A stretch of DNA of 64,000 nt. Origin: Ceriagrion tenellum. Taxonomy: Eukaryota; Arthropoda; Insecta; Odonata; Coenagrionidae. The stretch spans positions 22,252,965 to 22,316,964 of the forward strand of contig OY720642.1 of NCBI GenBank assembly GCA_963169105.1. The letters run 5' to 3'. The notes beneath the pieces were generated by a model. It saw only the letters and a program-made list of their open reading frames with translations. It searched no databases and was not told the DNA's origin. A program made the translations under genes and the position numbers. Of the stretch, positions 36,885-47,419 are shown piece by piece; the first letter of the stretch is position 1, and each line of letters opens with the position of its first letter.

Positions 36885-37350
36885 ACTATTCACCTCTGTC
36901 CTGCGGACGATGCTCGAGTCGAGTGTCGAACCGTCGTGCGTTAAGGACCTACTCACCCGGACGGAAGCCCGAGAATACTTTGAGAAAAACTAACGAAGAA
37001 GACTACGAAACATTTTTCGCTAAATAGATAGACTTTACTCATTGTGCTACGATTTTATTCAAAACTAATCCATGTATTTCTGTTAATTAAATAACTATGC
37101 ATTACAACATTTGTGCAATCAAAACATTTTTGTTTTGGAATGACGCAACCTCGCAGCTAGCTTGACTGTCGGTAAAAATAAAACTACGGTAAATAGTTAT
37201 CGGGGAGCGCTACAAAAAAGAATATATTGTGACCACATCCTCATTGGTATAATGGATAAAATAAACCGCTTACATTCCACCGACCGACATTTGTCGTTTC
37301 AAGAGCACCAAATTCATTTTTCATTCATTCAGCCTTATGCTATCAGTTAT
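36885..37350 (+). repeat. Right arm of a long inverted repeat: Penelope-like terminal repeat
   Basis: Reverse-complement partner of 33505-33965. It carries CTGCGGA (36901-36907), then a TGCTCGAGTCGAGTG hairpin-capable stretch, then GAACCGTCG (GAA at 36928-36930). This is a hammerhead-like layout with one core base changed and the GAAA shortened. No GIY-YIG coding precedes it, so this copy is 5'-truncated. Confidence 0.6.
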
Positions 37351-37354
37351 TATG

Positions 37355-37670
37355 GTAAAAAAATATCCATACTTCAACATATGTGGTATGATACCCTGAA
37401 TCTTCACCTTGAACTGTCATGATCATTTAACTGTGTTTTCGTGACATCGCAGCAGAGTTTATAAGTCGTCATTGAAGTCGACATTATTCCAATTTTATCC
37501 TTTCAAAAGCTTATTATGCTTTTCCTGCCCAAAAAAGGTAGCCATTGCCGCCTATCACCACAAAATTATACCAAGACACAATATAAATATTTCCTTTCGT
37601 TTTGAGATCGAAGAAACCAGTTTAGAAAGCACAAGCTTTTTCTTCTTCATCCAATCAGGCTTTTTCTCGC
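37355..37670. other. AT-rich spacer
   Basis: Nothing recognised. Confidence 0.4.
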
Positions 37671-38360
37671 CCAAGTCTCGACTCCTTACTGCGTTCAAAG
37701 TCAAACCTTACCCCCTACAAGGCATACCAACCCCGGAATATCATCTCCAACTCGCCTTTTATCGTCCTCCTCCCGATGATGACAACGTATATACCATCCA
37801 TTCCCGAGCTTCTGACCCTCCTTGTGCCAGAGTTCTAATTCCCAACCGACCTTCCACACTCCACAAATCTACCCGACCTTGGTCTTGTTCCCCTCCTTTT
37901 CCCACCCCCCGAACTTCGGGCCGCCCTCCTGCCCTTCTCTCGACTCTACATTGGTTCTCGATCCCCTGCCCTACTCCATAGGCTATACATTTTCCAATCC
38001 CCTCTTATTGCATTCCCCATCTGCAGCTCTCATCCCTCTTCCCCTCGTACAACCGTCTTCTTCCTGGCCCTCGCAGTCCTCCATTCCACCGTCTTTATTA
38101 TATCCTCAGCGTTCTCTATATATTATGCCCTCCAACCAGATCCATTTAACCACTCCCTCTCTATTCCCTGACCGCTGCCGTTAGTTCGCATTTCCCCGGC
38201 CACATCCTTCCCAAGTTAACGTTTCTCCAGTCCCTCCCTCTCCTCTTTACACACCTCATAATTTCTCCTTTCTTCCTCCCTCCACTCACGCTCTCTCTGC
38301 TTCCCAAACAGCATTTAGTGCAGTTTGGTACTATTTCCCTATCTTTAGTCACGGTTTCGG
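37670..38360. other. Polypyrimidine domain
   Basis: The plus strand is strongly C/T-rich for about 700 bases, with Pro/Ser/Leu-rich stop-poor frames (37472-37981, 37822-38184) that I treat as composition artefacts. Confidence 0.5.
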
Positions 38361-39050
38361 AAATTATACTGCAGGTGAATAATGAATTTTACCCTCCATT
38401 AAGCAGGTCATATATCATATTTAGCACAATCTAATCAGTATAAAACGTATATTTCTGGTCCTTTCCACTCATATTAAGGCCCTGTTCCCTGAAAAAGATC
38501 TTCAATGTAACCATATTTCTGGTCTTCGTTATGTTCTTTTCCACCGTCTATCTTTATCCTCAGTCCTCTTTTCGATTATTACATCTTTCAACTAAACCCT
38601 TTTAATGTACCCTCAAAATTCCCTGATTCCTGCTAAGGCTTGAACTTTGATAAAATTCACTCCTGTTAAATTAGTTTTAAAAAAATACCTAGATAATTTA
38701 TCGAAAATGCAATACAAGTCGATAAACATGTACTATAGGGATACCAGAATACCGATTTGTACGCTAATTTTCAAATAATATTACTACCCTGTCTCACACA
38801 TAAATTCACGCAACACCAAGGGCAAAATAAACGGAAAAAGGAATAGATAATTTATGCGAACCAAAAAAAACGAAGACAAAAGCTACCCACAGGAGCTAGA
38901 TCGGTGATACGCAGGCTAAGCAAGTTGCTGGTTCGAATTACAGCAAGGTCATGAATGTCGTCTTTGAATCAATGTTATGTATGATCTTACTAAAATGAAC
39001 TTAAGTGATGCAACCTGTCGATGCAACTGAAAATCAAATTTAACTAGCCC
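38360..39050. other. AT-rich spacer with a tRNA-like segment
   Basis: At about 38893-38955 the plus strand has an A-box-like TCGGTGATACGC and a B-box GGTTCGAATTA (38930-38940) within about 45 bases, closer than in a tRNA. It is a possible SINE head. The rest is unremarkable. Confidence 0.3.
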
Positions 39051-39400
39051 TACAAATATGGATTATTCATCTATCTATCCTTCTCAAACTTAATTTCTTG
39101 CCATTTTCCATTTCCACTCCCCTCATCGACCTCTTCCCTCTTCCCACTCTCCCTCATTCCAACAAACAACTTCTCTTCATTTCACCCCTTGCCCTTTATT
39201 CCCCGCTCGCTCAGGCACATTCCGGCCATTTCCCCTACCTTTCGACACCCGATCCTGGTTATATCCACTCAGACCTCATACCCTCGACCCATTTTTTCAC
39301 TTCTTTCCAATTTACGCCTCGCCACGTATCCCCCACACCACGCTCCAGCCTCCACGACCCGTTCCCATTCCAATTTCCCCTACGTGCTCCAAGCAACACA
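39050..39400. other. Polypyrimidine domain
   Basis: C/T-rich plus strand directly upstream of the unrecognised gene at 39.45-39.93 kb. The open frames here are Pro/Ser/Phe-rich and lack domains. Confidence 0.45.
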
Positions 39401-39445
39401 TAACTGCGGCAATTACCGAATGCTCGTTCAAAGACTACACATTAA

Positions 39446-39926
39446 ATGGATGAACCTTCCTCGTACCCACTGTTACCCAACAGGCAAGACTTTTGTTTTA
39501 ACTTATCCCAAAGCTCTATTTTGACTCCACTGCTATTTCCTTTTCCGACCTCTCTATCGAGGATCTTAACGCGCAGCGTTCAAATGTCAGCGCAATTGGG
39601 TACCGAGGCATTGAGAGAGCTATTTGGAAGTAATACAGCTCAATCAGGTGGAGAAGTTACTATTTTCAAGGGCTTTGCAGCTGGTGGTCACGCACTCATA
39701 CGTGGCCTTTTGGTTTGGACTGCAGCTAAATGTGTAACGCAATGTAGAAAACGAGGAAAAAGAACTTAACCATCAACTTATTTCACAAGTAAGACTTTGT
39801 ATGGTCGCTAAGGCTCATTTTATGATGGCTGAGGGAGGAAATAGAAAACTAGCTTCCTATACAACTGCAGTCGACAGAACTGTAAATACCGCTTCGAAAA
39901 TAATCTATGAGGCGAAGAAAAGCTGA
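39446..39926 (+). pseudogene. Unrecognised small gene, apparently frameshifted
   Basis: Frame 2 (39446-39769) ends with MSAQLGTEALRELFGSNTAQ (Met at about 39584) followed by a Gly-rich and a hydrophobic segment including GLLVWTAAKC. An overlapping frame 3 then gives ENEEKELNHQLISQVRLCMV, a HFMMAEGGNRK segment and TASKIIYEAKKS before a TGA at 39924-39926. Both parts have balanced, protein-like composition, unlike the flanking polypyrimidine frames. Joined, they would make about 110-115 residues from the Met near 39584, with one hydrophobic segment in the middle and a helical C-terminal half. A single base change between about 39735 and 39760 would explain the split. An AATAAA lies about 85 bases downstream (40014). 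I do not recognise the family. It could be a transposon-borne or host gene relic. Confidence 0.4.
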
Positions 39927-40009
39927 GAATAATTTGACAACATTTTAAACTTGTACCATTCCTTAATTTTACATGCAGAAACATTCCACTCCTTTTATAG
40001 ATGACTGCG

Positions 40010-40022
40010 AGAGAAATAAAAG
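40010..40022 (+). promoter_or_regulatory. Polyadenylation signal candidate
   Basis: AATAAA at about 40014-40019, shortly after the stop codon of the unrecognised gene at 39446-39926. The spacing is typical of a short 3' UTR. Confidence 0.3.
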
Positions 40023-40029
40023 CAATAGG

Positions 40030-41020
40030 TAGCCAATAAACGGGAATGGGCGGTGTTTATTTCGCCACACAAGGGCAGCGGAACGTTAAGAATCGAATCC
40101 AGTTCCTCCATTTGGAAGGCCGTCCTCATCCGCAGCGTCCGCCCCTCAGTGACGGAGCCATTCTATTTGGCGCTGAGAGCGGGGTCTCGGTGGCCTACTT
40201 TGGGCCGGAGAAGTCGCAAAAATCTCAGGAAGCCGCCCTTCCTCCAACTATAGCGCCTCGCCTCGAGGAACCCCAACTCCGGAGGAAAACCTCTTCCACA
40301 TCCACCTCCCCATCTCCCTCTTATTCCTTGGCCGCCGCACTGAAAGTCCGAATTGACCTAAAGCAGGGCTTCTCCCTAAGAATAACCCCACTTTCTTCAC
40401 CACCACCGCACCTCGACCCTCGACTCCACCCCCCTCAACACAGTATCATCCACTCCTTTCTCATCTTTCTTCTTTATTCCACCACCTCCAATTTATTATC
40501 ATCCTCCGCCTCACATTCATTCTCTTTCCCACGCTATCCATCTTAAACCCCGTGCCACTCCCTCTTATTTCTTCTCCCACTTTCTCTGTTTTCCTCTCCC
40601 CTCATACCGAAAAATCCCTCACCCCACCAGAAAATCCCCACTAGGAGCGCTCCACCCCAACCCGGATTCCTTGATCAATCCCTTCTCCCAAACCCTCCTC
40701 GTTCTCCCACTCCAACCCTCCCTCCCTCCTTCAAACCAACGCCCCTCAACTACGCCCACTCCCCTCCCACCACCTTCAGACCTTCCATTTACTCAAGTCA
40801 ATAAGAAGCCATTTGGTGAATCTCCCAGTATTGAACTATTTCTCCTTCCCCACTCTCTCCCATTCTCTTTCTCTCTTTCCCTCCGACGAGGAAACTTATA
40901 TTCCCTCAAAAACTTTTCTTTTCCGCCTCCCTCCTCCTACCCTCTCCCGCCTCCCGTCCCCTGGCCACCCAATAGGGGCTCCTTATATCACTCTCTTCGA
41001 GCGAGGTCCCCCTCCCACAT
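40030..41020. other. GC-richer patch and polypyrimidine domain
   Basis: 40045-40260 is moderately GC-rich. 40270-40990 is strongly C/T-rich with long stop-poor frames (40046-40546, 40671-41159) that are Pro/Ser/Leu-rich and carry no domain. Confidence 0.5.
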
Positions 41021-41115
41021 ATCGGCGCTGTGGGCACGGGGCGTGACCGGCTCATGCCTAGGGTTTGATCCTCGCGGAAAGCTCCAGGAAAAGTGCTCCA
41101 TTTACTGCGTCACCA
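41020..41115 (+). repeat. tRNA-like segment, possible SINE head
   Basis: A B-box-like GGTTTGATCCT (41062-41072) follows a GC-rich stretch that could hold a weak A-box (about 41030-41045). No clear acceptor stem. Confidence 0.25.
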
Positions 41116-41119
41116 CACG

Positions 41120-41370
41120 GGCTCTCGACAACCTAAGCAGCTTCAGCGCCGAAGAGTAGAGGCGCAAGTTTTAGGGATCGGTTAACAGGCGACGCTATCG
41201 AAGTCGGAGGTCACACACAGGCCTTCCACCATGAATGAATGAATGGATGGAAGAGTGCTTTGAGTGCATAAGAGACGGGTTAAACGGGTTGAGGTACGGT
41301 ACTTAAAGGTACGGTATGAGAGGACAAAAACCCAGCGTCGGCATCCAGCGTCTTACATCAACATATAAAA
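41120..41370. other. Spacer
   Basis: Contains short AATGAATG and GGTACGGTA repeats near 41232-41320. Nothing else. Confidence 0.4.
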
Positions 41371-41376
41371 ATTTCT

Positions 41377-42490
41377 TGGATCCGAGAATTCCTAAGCGAC
41401 TGCGCACTAAGTGTTGTATTGGACGGTGTCAACTCTGAGTTTAAAGTCACTTCGGGTGTTCCATTAGTATATTAATGACACTGGTAAAGTAGCTCACAGG
41501 AACCATCGAATATTCGCAGACAACGCTGTAGAGTATAGAGATATTTGTATCGATAACGATAAGAATGCACTAATTAAGGACTTAAAGGTAATTCAAAAGT
41601 AGTGCGACACATGGCAATTAGAATTAAATTTGAAAAAATTTGTTGCTATGAACCTCAGGAAAGGGAAAATTACAGCTATTGTAGGCCCAATTAGAAGCTG
41701 TAGAATCTGATAAATACATAGTAGTAAAATTTATTAATAATCTCTCGTGGGGCAAACATATTTAGGAAATGACTAGTCAATCTAATCGTAAACTGGGATG
41801 CGCTTAAAGTGTACTCTTCAAGTGCAGCGATAAAATCAGAGAAATCAGCGACTTCTCCCATGCTAGACCCCACTTAGAATACGTGCCAGTAATTGGAATC
41901 TTCATGGGGAATGCTTAAAAAGCGAGATATAGCGCGAGCAGAAAAGATCGCCAAGACAAATTAAAGGCCGTTCTTATGATGTCGTTAGAATTACTGACCT
42001 TTTGAAACAACTCGTATGGGAATCGCTTTTTGACCTTCGATTAAAAATTACATTTAAAAATGTATGCCAATTCAACACCAATATACTTTCTGACGTCGTC
42101 ATTTATATATAAAAAACTTTATCATACCACAGAAGACCAGATCGTGAAAATGAAATAGGGAAATAGAACTGCATAGCGGACACGTTCCAAACGTCGTATT
42201 TCCCGCGATCGATAAGTGACCATAATGGCTACTAATGAGACCTTCAAGAAGGTTAGTCGACAAGTTGTGTAGCTGATTAATAGATATGCTCTCTAATACT
42301 TGCTTCGTAATCTGTAACGTACTACAAACATCACGTTTCTATTGACCTCTACATGAATCTTGAATCTCGTTTACGTAGATGCAATATAATTTAATACAAA
42401 TATTGTAGGCGGAAGTTACTTGAAAATCATAGAGCAAGTTGGTGCTAGCTCACCTCTGCCACACACCCTAGAGGTATCTTCCCAGGTCAA
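41377..42490 (+). pseudogene. CR1-like LINE reverse transcriptase and 3' UTR remnant
   Basis: Plus-strand frames with several breaks give WIREFLSDCALSVVLDGVNS, then a VTSGVP segment, then YINDTGK, then RIFADNAVEYRDI, then CDTWQLELNLKKFVAM. These are reverse transcriptase palm motifs in correct order for a CR1/jockey-type LINE. The catalytic pair reads FADN (41513-41524) instead of FADD, which would inactivate it. The QGSxLGPLLFLL block expected between GVP and YIND is missing (about 41460-41470), so there is an internal deletion. Later pieces follow the KSEIxRxQ...RPHLEY region, then a 3' UTR ending in CCACACACCCTAGAGG near 42460-42475. That end motif is shared with the copies at 53.9, 55.8 and 63.8 kb. 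Confidence 0.7.
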
Positions 42491-42499
42491 TATAACACA

Positions 42500-43870
42500 T
42501 AGTTGCCTCTACGTATAGTTAAAAGTACTAATTATAAGCCACGGGCCTCGTGATCGCATGAGCTGGGGAAGACAACAATCTATGAGAGAATTATCGAAGA
42601 TATCATCAAAGCCATGAAATGATTTTGAGATTAGTATTAAATTATCGTATTTTTTTACATTCACTCGAATTAAAATACCAGTAATATTGGAAATTTATTC
42701 CATTTAAAGTATATTCGTATTGGCAATCGTATGGCACCTAGAACAGGAAAGTTTCGGCAACAGCTAAATTTTCTCCACCATACTGTCTTCTCGTCTGTTC
42801 TGGTCTCCAGGGAGTTCCTTGCCCGTGCATTGCATTGCCCATATGAGGTAAATGCAAACGATAACCACAAAGGAGAAAACAGCATAGAGAGATAGAGAAG
42901 AAAGGAATATTATGTGAGGTACTTTCTGATAGCTTTAACACCGGTTTTTCTGCAGTCATTAGTGTTGGTGGGCGTTGGAAAATTGCATGCCTCTCTTTGG
43001 CAATCCATTCTCTGATAAGTCACTTTCCAAAGGTCGACGGCTTGGCGTCAGGGTGTATGATATCCTCCGCAGCAATCCTTAACTTAGAATTCTGAATTTT
43101 TAAATCAGCTGAATCCTAGCGCGTATACCCAAGTTTTTGGAGGATTACGTTTCCGTCATCCAAACACTTTAGATAACATTCTATTTAAGCAGTAATTGTT
43201 AACAAAGGTGCGGTTTATTTTTATATTTAACAGGTTACGTGTTTTAAGATACTCAAAAAGGAATGACTAAACGATACATCGGTTGTTCCTTTTGATGGAA
43301 GAAGCACTTTTTCTCTAACGTTCCTTCAACAACCGTAAAAGAAAATAATTGTTGTTTCCCAGAAAAATATTTGAAATCTGAAATAATAAAGATTCCCCAG
43401 CAAAATCAATATGCCTAATGCCTTCTATAGAGTGCATTAAGTACAGCAAACTTTGGCATCGATAAAGAATCTCAGAGTAGGTGTGGTTGTTCTTAAACAT
43501 AATGACAGAACTCAAAACAATTATCGACTGGTAGAGTTTAACGTGATGAAGTGTTTTGAATAACTATCCAGCCCATTTTCATGAGCTCAAAAAACGCTCT
43601 AAAAAACTGTCAAATTCGAAACAGGTTACAAAGAACTTTTCTTAATGCAAAACTGAAAAGATTTTTTTTCTTTCGTCTAATATAAACAAATTAGTACACA
43701 AAAATGTGCAGCCTTCCATCGGTATTTCACAACAAATCGGTGCTATATATATATACCAGACTACAAGTACCAACCAACCAACAAAATGTAAGCACTGAAG
43801 ACACTGGATGTTTCAACAAACAGGTCCCAAGCCAGAAGTAGGCATAAAAAACAATCAAAGAGGCTCAATA
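42500..43870. other. AT-rich spacer
   Basis: A TATATATATA run lies near 43744-43755. No coding trace is recognised. Confidence 0.5.
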
Positions 43871-43879
43871 AAAGGAAAT

Positions 43880-44425
43880 TAAAGAAATTAAGATGGATGG
43901 AGATTCCAATATTTTTCGTTTTACAGATGGCATCTGAGTAATAGCTGAGAATCCAGAAGATCTACAAGTTTTCTTCTCAGCGATGACTCAAAAACAACGA
44001 TACAACATTTAAATTATCGGAGAGAAAACTAAAGTCCTTGTATACGGAAGAGAGGAGCATATGAAAACGTTATGCTGGAAGGAAATATGCAAGAAGTAAC
44101 GGAGAAGTAAGGGATGTCTTCAAAATTTGGTGATGGAGAAAGCTGAGATTCTAATCGACGGACAGTATCAGAAACCAGGAACTGTACGAAAGATTAGAAG
44201 AGGAGAGAACCACAGTCTACACTTGGAGACAATAAATTTGTAAAGAAAATAATTGAAAGGAAAGCTCCGCAGGAAGAACCAGTGACAAACACATAAGCCA
44301 GGAAAAGCAGAGTAACACAAAAGAGCTATTAGGATATAAAAGAGCTGGTACGGGACAGGATGAAATGGAGGAGAAATGTGGTCAACATGTCTTAGGAAGG
44401 AATGACAAATGATGATGATTTTTAT
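43880..44425 (+). pseudogene. RTE-like LINE reverse transcriptase remnant
   Basis: The frame at 43911 reads IFRFTDGI, a stop, then VIAENPEDLQVFFSAMTQKQ and later KTKVLVYG. This is the catalytic region of an RTE-type reverse transcriptase; the usual FADD is FTDG here (43920-43931), so the second catalytic Asp is lost. Further pieces in shifted frames (a YERLEEERT-like segment, then an LVRDRMKWRRNV segment near 44345-44385) follow the expected C-terminal order. Many stops and frameshifts mark it as an old copy. Confidence 0.6.
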
Positions 44426-44429
44426 TAAA

Positions 44430-44810
44430 AGTATCCTGAACTGCCGAGTAACGTGCCCGAGACCTAAGCTTAGAACGTCAGTGCTGAACCGTAGCACAGA
44501 GTGGAGACTCAATGGTGGAGTTCCGCCGCGTCGGGAGGTAAAAAACGCCCCTGCTCGTTCTCATCGCCAAAGTGAATGGTGAGATCAAACCGTTAATGGA
44601 AGTGGAGCCTCCGCGATTGATTCGTCTCCTTAACTGCGTCGGATCACGAAAGATCGAAGCAACGACGCGCGTCGAGCTCAAATCATTCCAATGGTCCACC
44701 TCCGAAAAAACAGACAGTGAACGCTGGAAATCTACGTTTAAGTCAGCGTTCTCGTTTTAAAGAAGACCAACAAGTCAAATCCAACCTCGTGAATTTTGAA
44801 ACATACATGT
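44430..44810. other. GC-richer spacer
   Basis: Short frames at 44478-44760 on both strands without a recognised domain. Confidence 0.4.
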
Positions 44811-44811
44811 C

Positions 44812-44842
44812 CTCTTCGACGAAACATAATCATCTTCAGAGC
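44812..44842 (-). ncRNA. hammerhead-like motif, degraded
   Basis: On the minus strand CTGAAGA (complement of 44833-44839) is followed by a TGATTATGTTTCGTC stretch with poor pairing and GAAG instead of GAAA. The core is intact on one side only. Confidence 0.25.
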
Positions 44843-44849
44843 GAACGTG

Positions 44850-45460
44850 AGAAATTTACCAAGATAAGTTATTCACCAGGGAAGGTGGGTGTTTGAAGCT
44901 TTTGAAATGATTCCGATCACGTAACTAAAGAGCCACGTTGTGCAATCACGAACGGTTCGAGATTTTGGTGTGCTTTATTCACTAGTAACAATCTCACGTA
45001 GGCTTCCCGATGGAGGTTTTCTCACCGGGATATTGTTGATCGAGCCAAAAATTCCATTGGAAACGCGAAAACAGCATGTAGGATGCTTAAACTATTCACC
45101 CGGGTGAATCAAACACACCAAACTCTTTAAACGTTAGCGAATTAGTTACGTGCTCGGAATTATCTCCGACTGTTTCAAACACGTCCCCTGATATTATTTT
45201 TCACCTCAGAACAGAAATCATGGACTCATTTAGTTACTCAGTACTAATCGACGTGAAGCGTAACACTTCCACATTTGCTCTCTAAGCCATGGCCAGGTCC
45301 TCATTGTGAAGTCAGTAAGGTGCGAATTGAGGTGACAATGAACCACATTGCACTCGATACCCAAGAACCGTAAAGTCTAATTATAGGCACCGAGATACCC
45401 CGAATTCACGGCACCTTAGGCTTCCGCTAGAGTTTTAATGATTTCAATCTCGTCTTTAGT
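44850..45460. other. Spacer, nothing recognised
   Basis: No coding trace or repeat recognised. Confidence 0.45.
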
Positions 45461-45469
45461 AAAGTATTG

Positions 45470-45840
45470 AGAATAACAGCTGTAGAGAAGAGAGTGTAAG
45501 CACTACAGATGTTGCATAGTGAGAGAATGATGACGATGAAATGGACGGAGAAATCTAAAACAAAGACAGGATTACAATGAGTTAAGAGAGAAGATAAATA
45601 TCATGAAAACTCTAAGAAGAGGAGCTCACTAGACTTGTGAAACAACAGTAAACTGAAAAGCATAAAGGCAGGAGAAACGAATGGTAATAATTACAGAGAA
45701 TTATGAAGAATGAAATACATCAGGAAAATTATGCTGAATGTCAAATAAAAGAATGATATAAGAGTGAAGTGGTCGGGAGTAAGAAAGCGAGGAGGAGAGC
45801 GGCACAAAATCAGTTTTTAGTTGATGACACCAAATGATGA
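45470..45840 (+). pseudogene. Possible RTE-like LINE remnant
   Basis: The purine-rich plus strand encodes MKWTEK and, near 45757-45800, an IRVKWSGVRKRGG-like string. These loosely follow the IxWxE and RGRPR region of the RTE copies at 36.4 and 44.1 kb. No catalytic motif is present and breaks are frequent, so the assignment is weak. Confidence 0.3.
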
Positions 45841-45849
45841 ATTTCGTCT

Positions 45850-46610
45850 CAAGTTTACTTCTACGTGCTTTAATGTGGATTTATTCCAGTGGCTAGAAGT
45901 ACCACAAAGACGATTGCGCGCACTACGCCGCATTGAATGCTCGGCACTTCAAGAGATCATCAGCTTCCTCAAAAGCTTGGACGAAACTAACTAAGGACTA
46001 TGATTAAAGTCCCTGGATATCTGCGTAATAGAGAAGAATATTGGGTTAGAGCTGACGAGTTAGAAAGATTGTTGTTTTCTGATAAGACATATACAGAAAG
46101 CAAAGCGAGATACTTAACGAAATATGTAAATCTGAGTAATGGAATAGACTACTATTGGCTGGATGGATAGGGGAATGAGGCAGAGGCTCGGAAGAGCATA
46201 TTACAGTTTGTATAAAAATACAGTGATATTGACTGCTAATAGAACGTGATTTACACCTTAAGCTGAAATTTATTTGTAAGCAGATTCATGCAACACTGGG
46301 TTTCCTTTCGCTATTGAGTCGTCAACTGGCTTGTTTATACATATTTCTTCCAATGATTGGCCTTAGGGTAGGGAAGCTTATTTCAGAGATGATGGACATA
46401 GTTTTCCACATCGTTCTCTTAATATATCCCATCGATGCCCGAGCGACGCGAACTTGAAGCATTATGTCCTCCATTACGTGATTTAAAGAGAAAAAGCAGC
46501 GATCATGCCCGACGCTCACAAAATAATTTTAAAAACCTTCTTGGAAGAAAGAAAATATGTTAAGATGACCTTTCGATGAGAAAGTTGTAGTAAATAAAAT
46601 GTTTACTACA
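45850..46610. other. Spacer, nothing recognised
   Basis: Short frames only. Confidence 0.45.
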
Positions 46611-46614
46611 TTTT

Positions 46615-47035
46615 TATTTCAGCTGACTGCGGCGCCCCCTCCGTCCAGTTACTCTTAAATCTACACATCCCTCGCTTCTTCTCCGAGGTCCTCCTTCACG
46701 CTGTTACAGCCCACCCCATCTCCTATAACCGCATCACATGGTTCACCCCTGCACCTTCCCCCATTCCTCTCAACGATCAGCAAAATCGAGACTCGACTTC
46801 CCCTACCCCCTCATATATACTCCTCTCCCTAACTGCCATTCCCTCACTACATTCTTCCTCCGAGACGTTATCCAGCTAAAGAGCCTTCTTTTGTTCAGTT
46901 CTCCCTTCATTTGTTCTGCGCCACGTTCCCCGACTTCGAAACTCCTCTTTCCTCCAACCCATCCCACACATACTCTAGCCCAAAAAACCACGCTCACACA
47001 TCCTCTCTCCCGGCACTGCCCGCTCCGTTATTTTT
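46615..47035. other. Polypyrimidine domain
   Basis: C/T-rich plus strand for about 400 bases, with stop-poor Pro/Thr/Ser-rich frames lacking domains. Confidence 0.5.
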
Positions 47036-47329
47036 TCCGTTCCTAGAGAATGAGGTCCCACATAGAATCATTGTGACATTATTTATTCACCTTATCCTCT
47101 GATAGTGCTGCCGTGTCGAGGGAGTGGTGAGAATGAGTTAGGGTAGAAGGGGTGACAAAAGATTTCAAGGCTGGAGACGCAAGTGGGTGGCAAAAGCCTT
47201 CCACCTAAACCCCCTTCTCTTCCCTCCCGACACAACAATTCACCATCGGCTCCGAAGTAAATCGATATGCAAATGTTTTCGCGAAATTCCTGAAAACGAG
47301 GGTTACAGATTGCCAGAGGTAATTCTGTA

Positions 47330-47415
47330 ATCCCCGTACTTTGGTGGTGGAGGGGTATTGTCCTCGTGCCCATTTCACGGGGTCACGGGTTCGAGTCCCG
47401 CAAGGGTAGATTCAG
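47330..47415 (+). repeat. tRNA-like segment, probable SINE head or tRNA pseudogene
   Basis: A good T-arm (CGGG, loop TTCGAGT, CCCG; B-box 47388-47398) follows a CGTG/CACG stem with a seven-base CCCATTT loop that could be an anticodon arm. The D-arm region (GGTGGTGGAGGGGTA) is tRNA-like, but the acceptor ends do not pair and loop position 33 is C rather than T. Confidence 0.4.
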
Positions 47416-47419
47416 TTCT

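Noticed and set aside
37472..38184. 169- and 120-codon plus-strand frames
   Set aside because: They lie in a polypyrimidine domain where stop codons are rare; the content is Pro/Ser/Leu without motifs.
40046..41159. 166- and 162-codon plus-strand frames
   Set aside because: Same composition artefact as other polypyrimidine domains.
47335..47412. Functional tRNA gene
   Set aside because: The T-arm is good, but the acceptor ends do not pair and the anticodon loop lacks the U at position 33.
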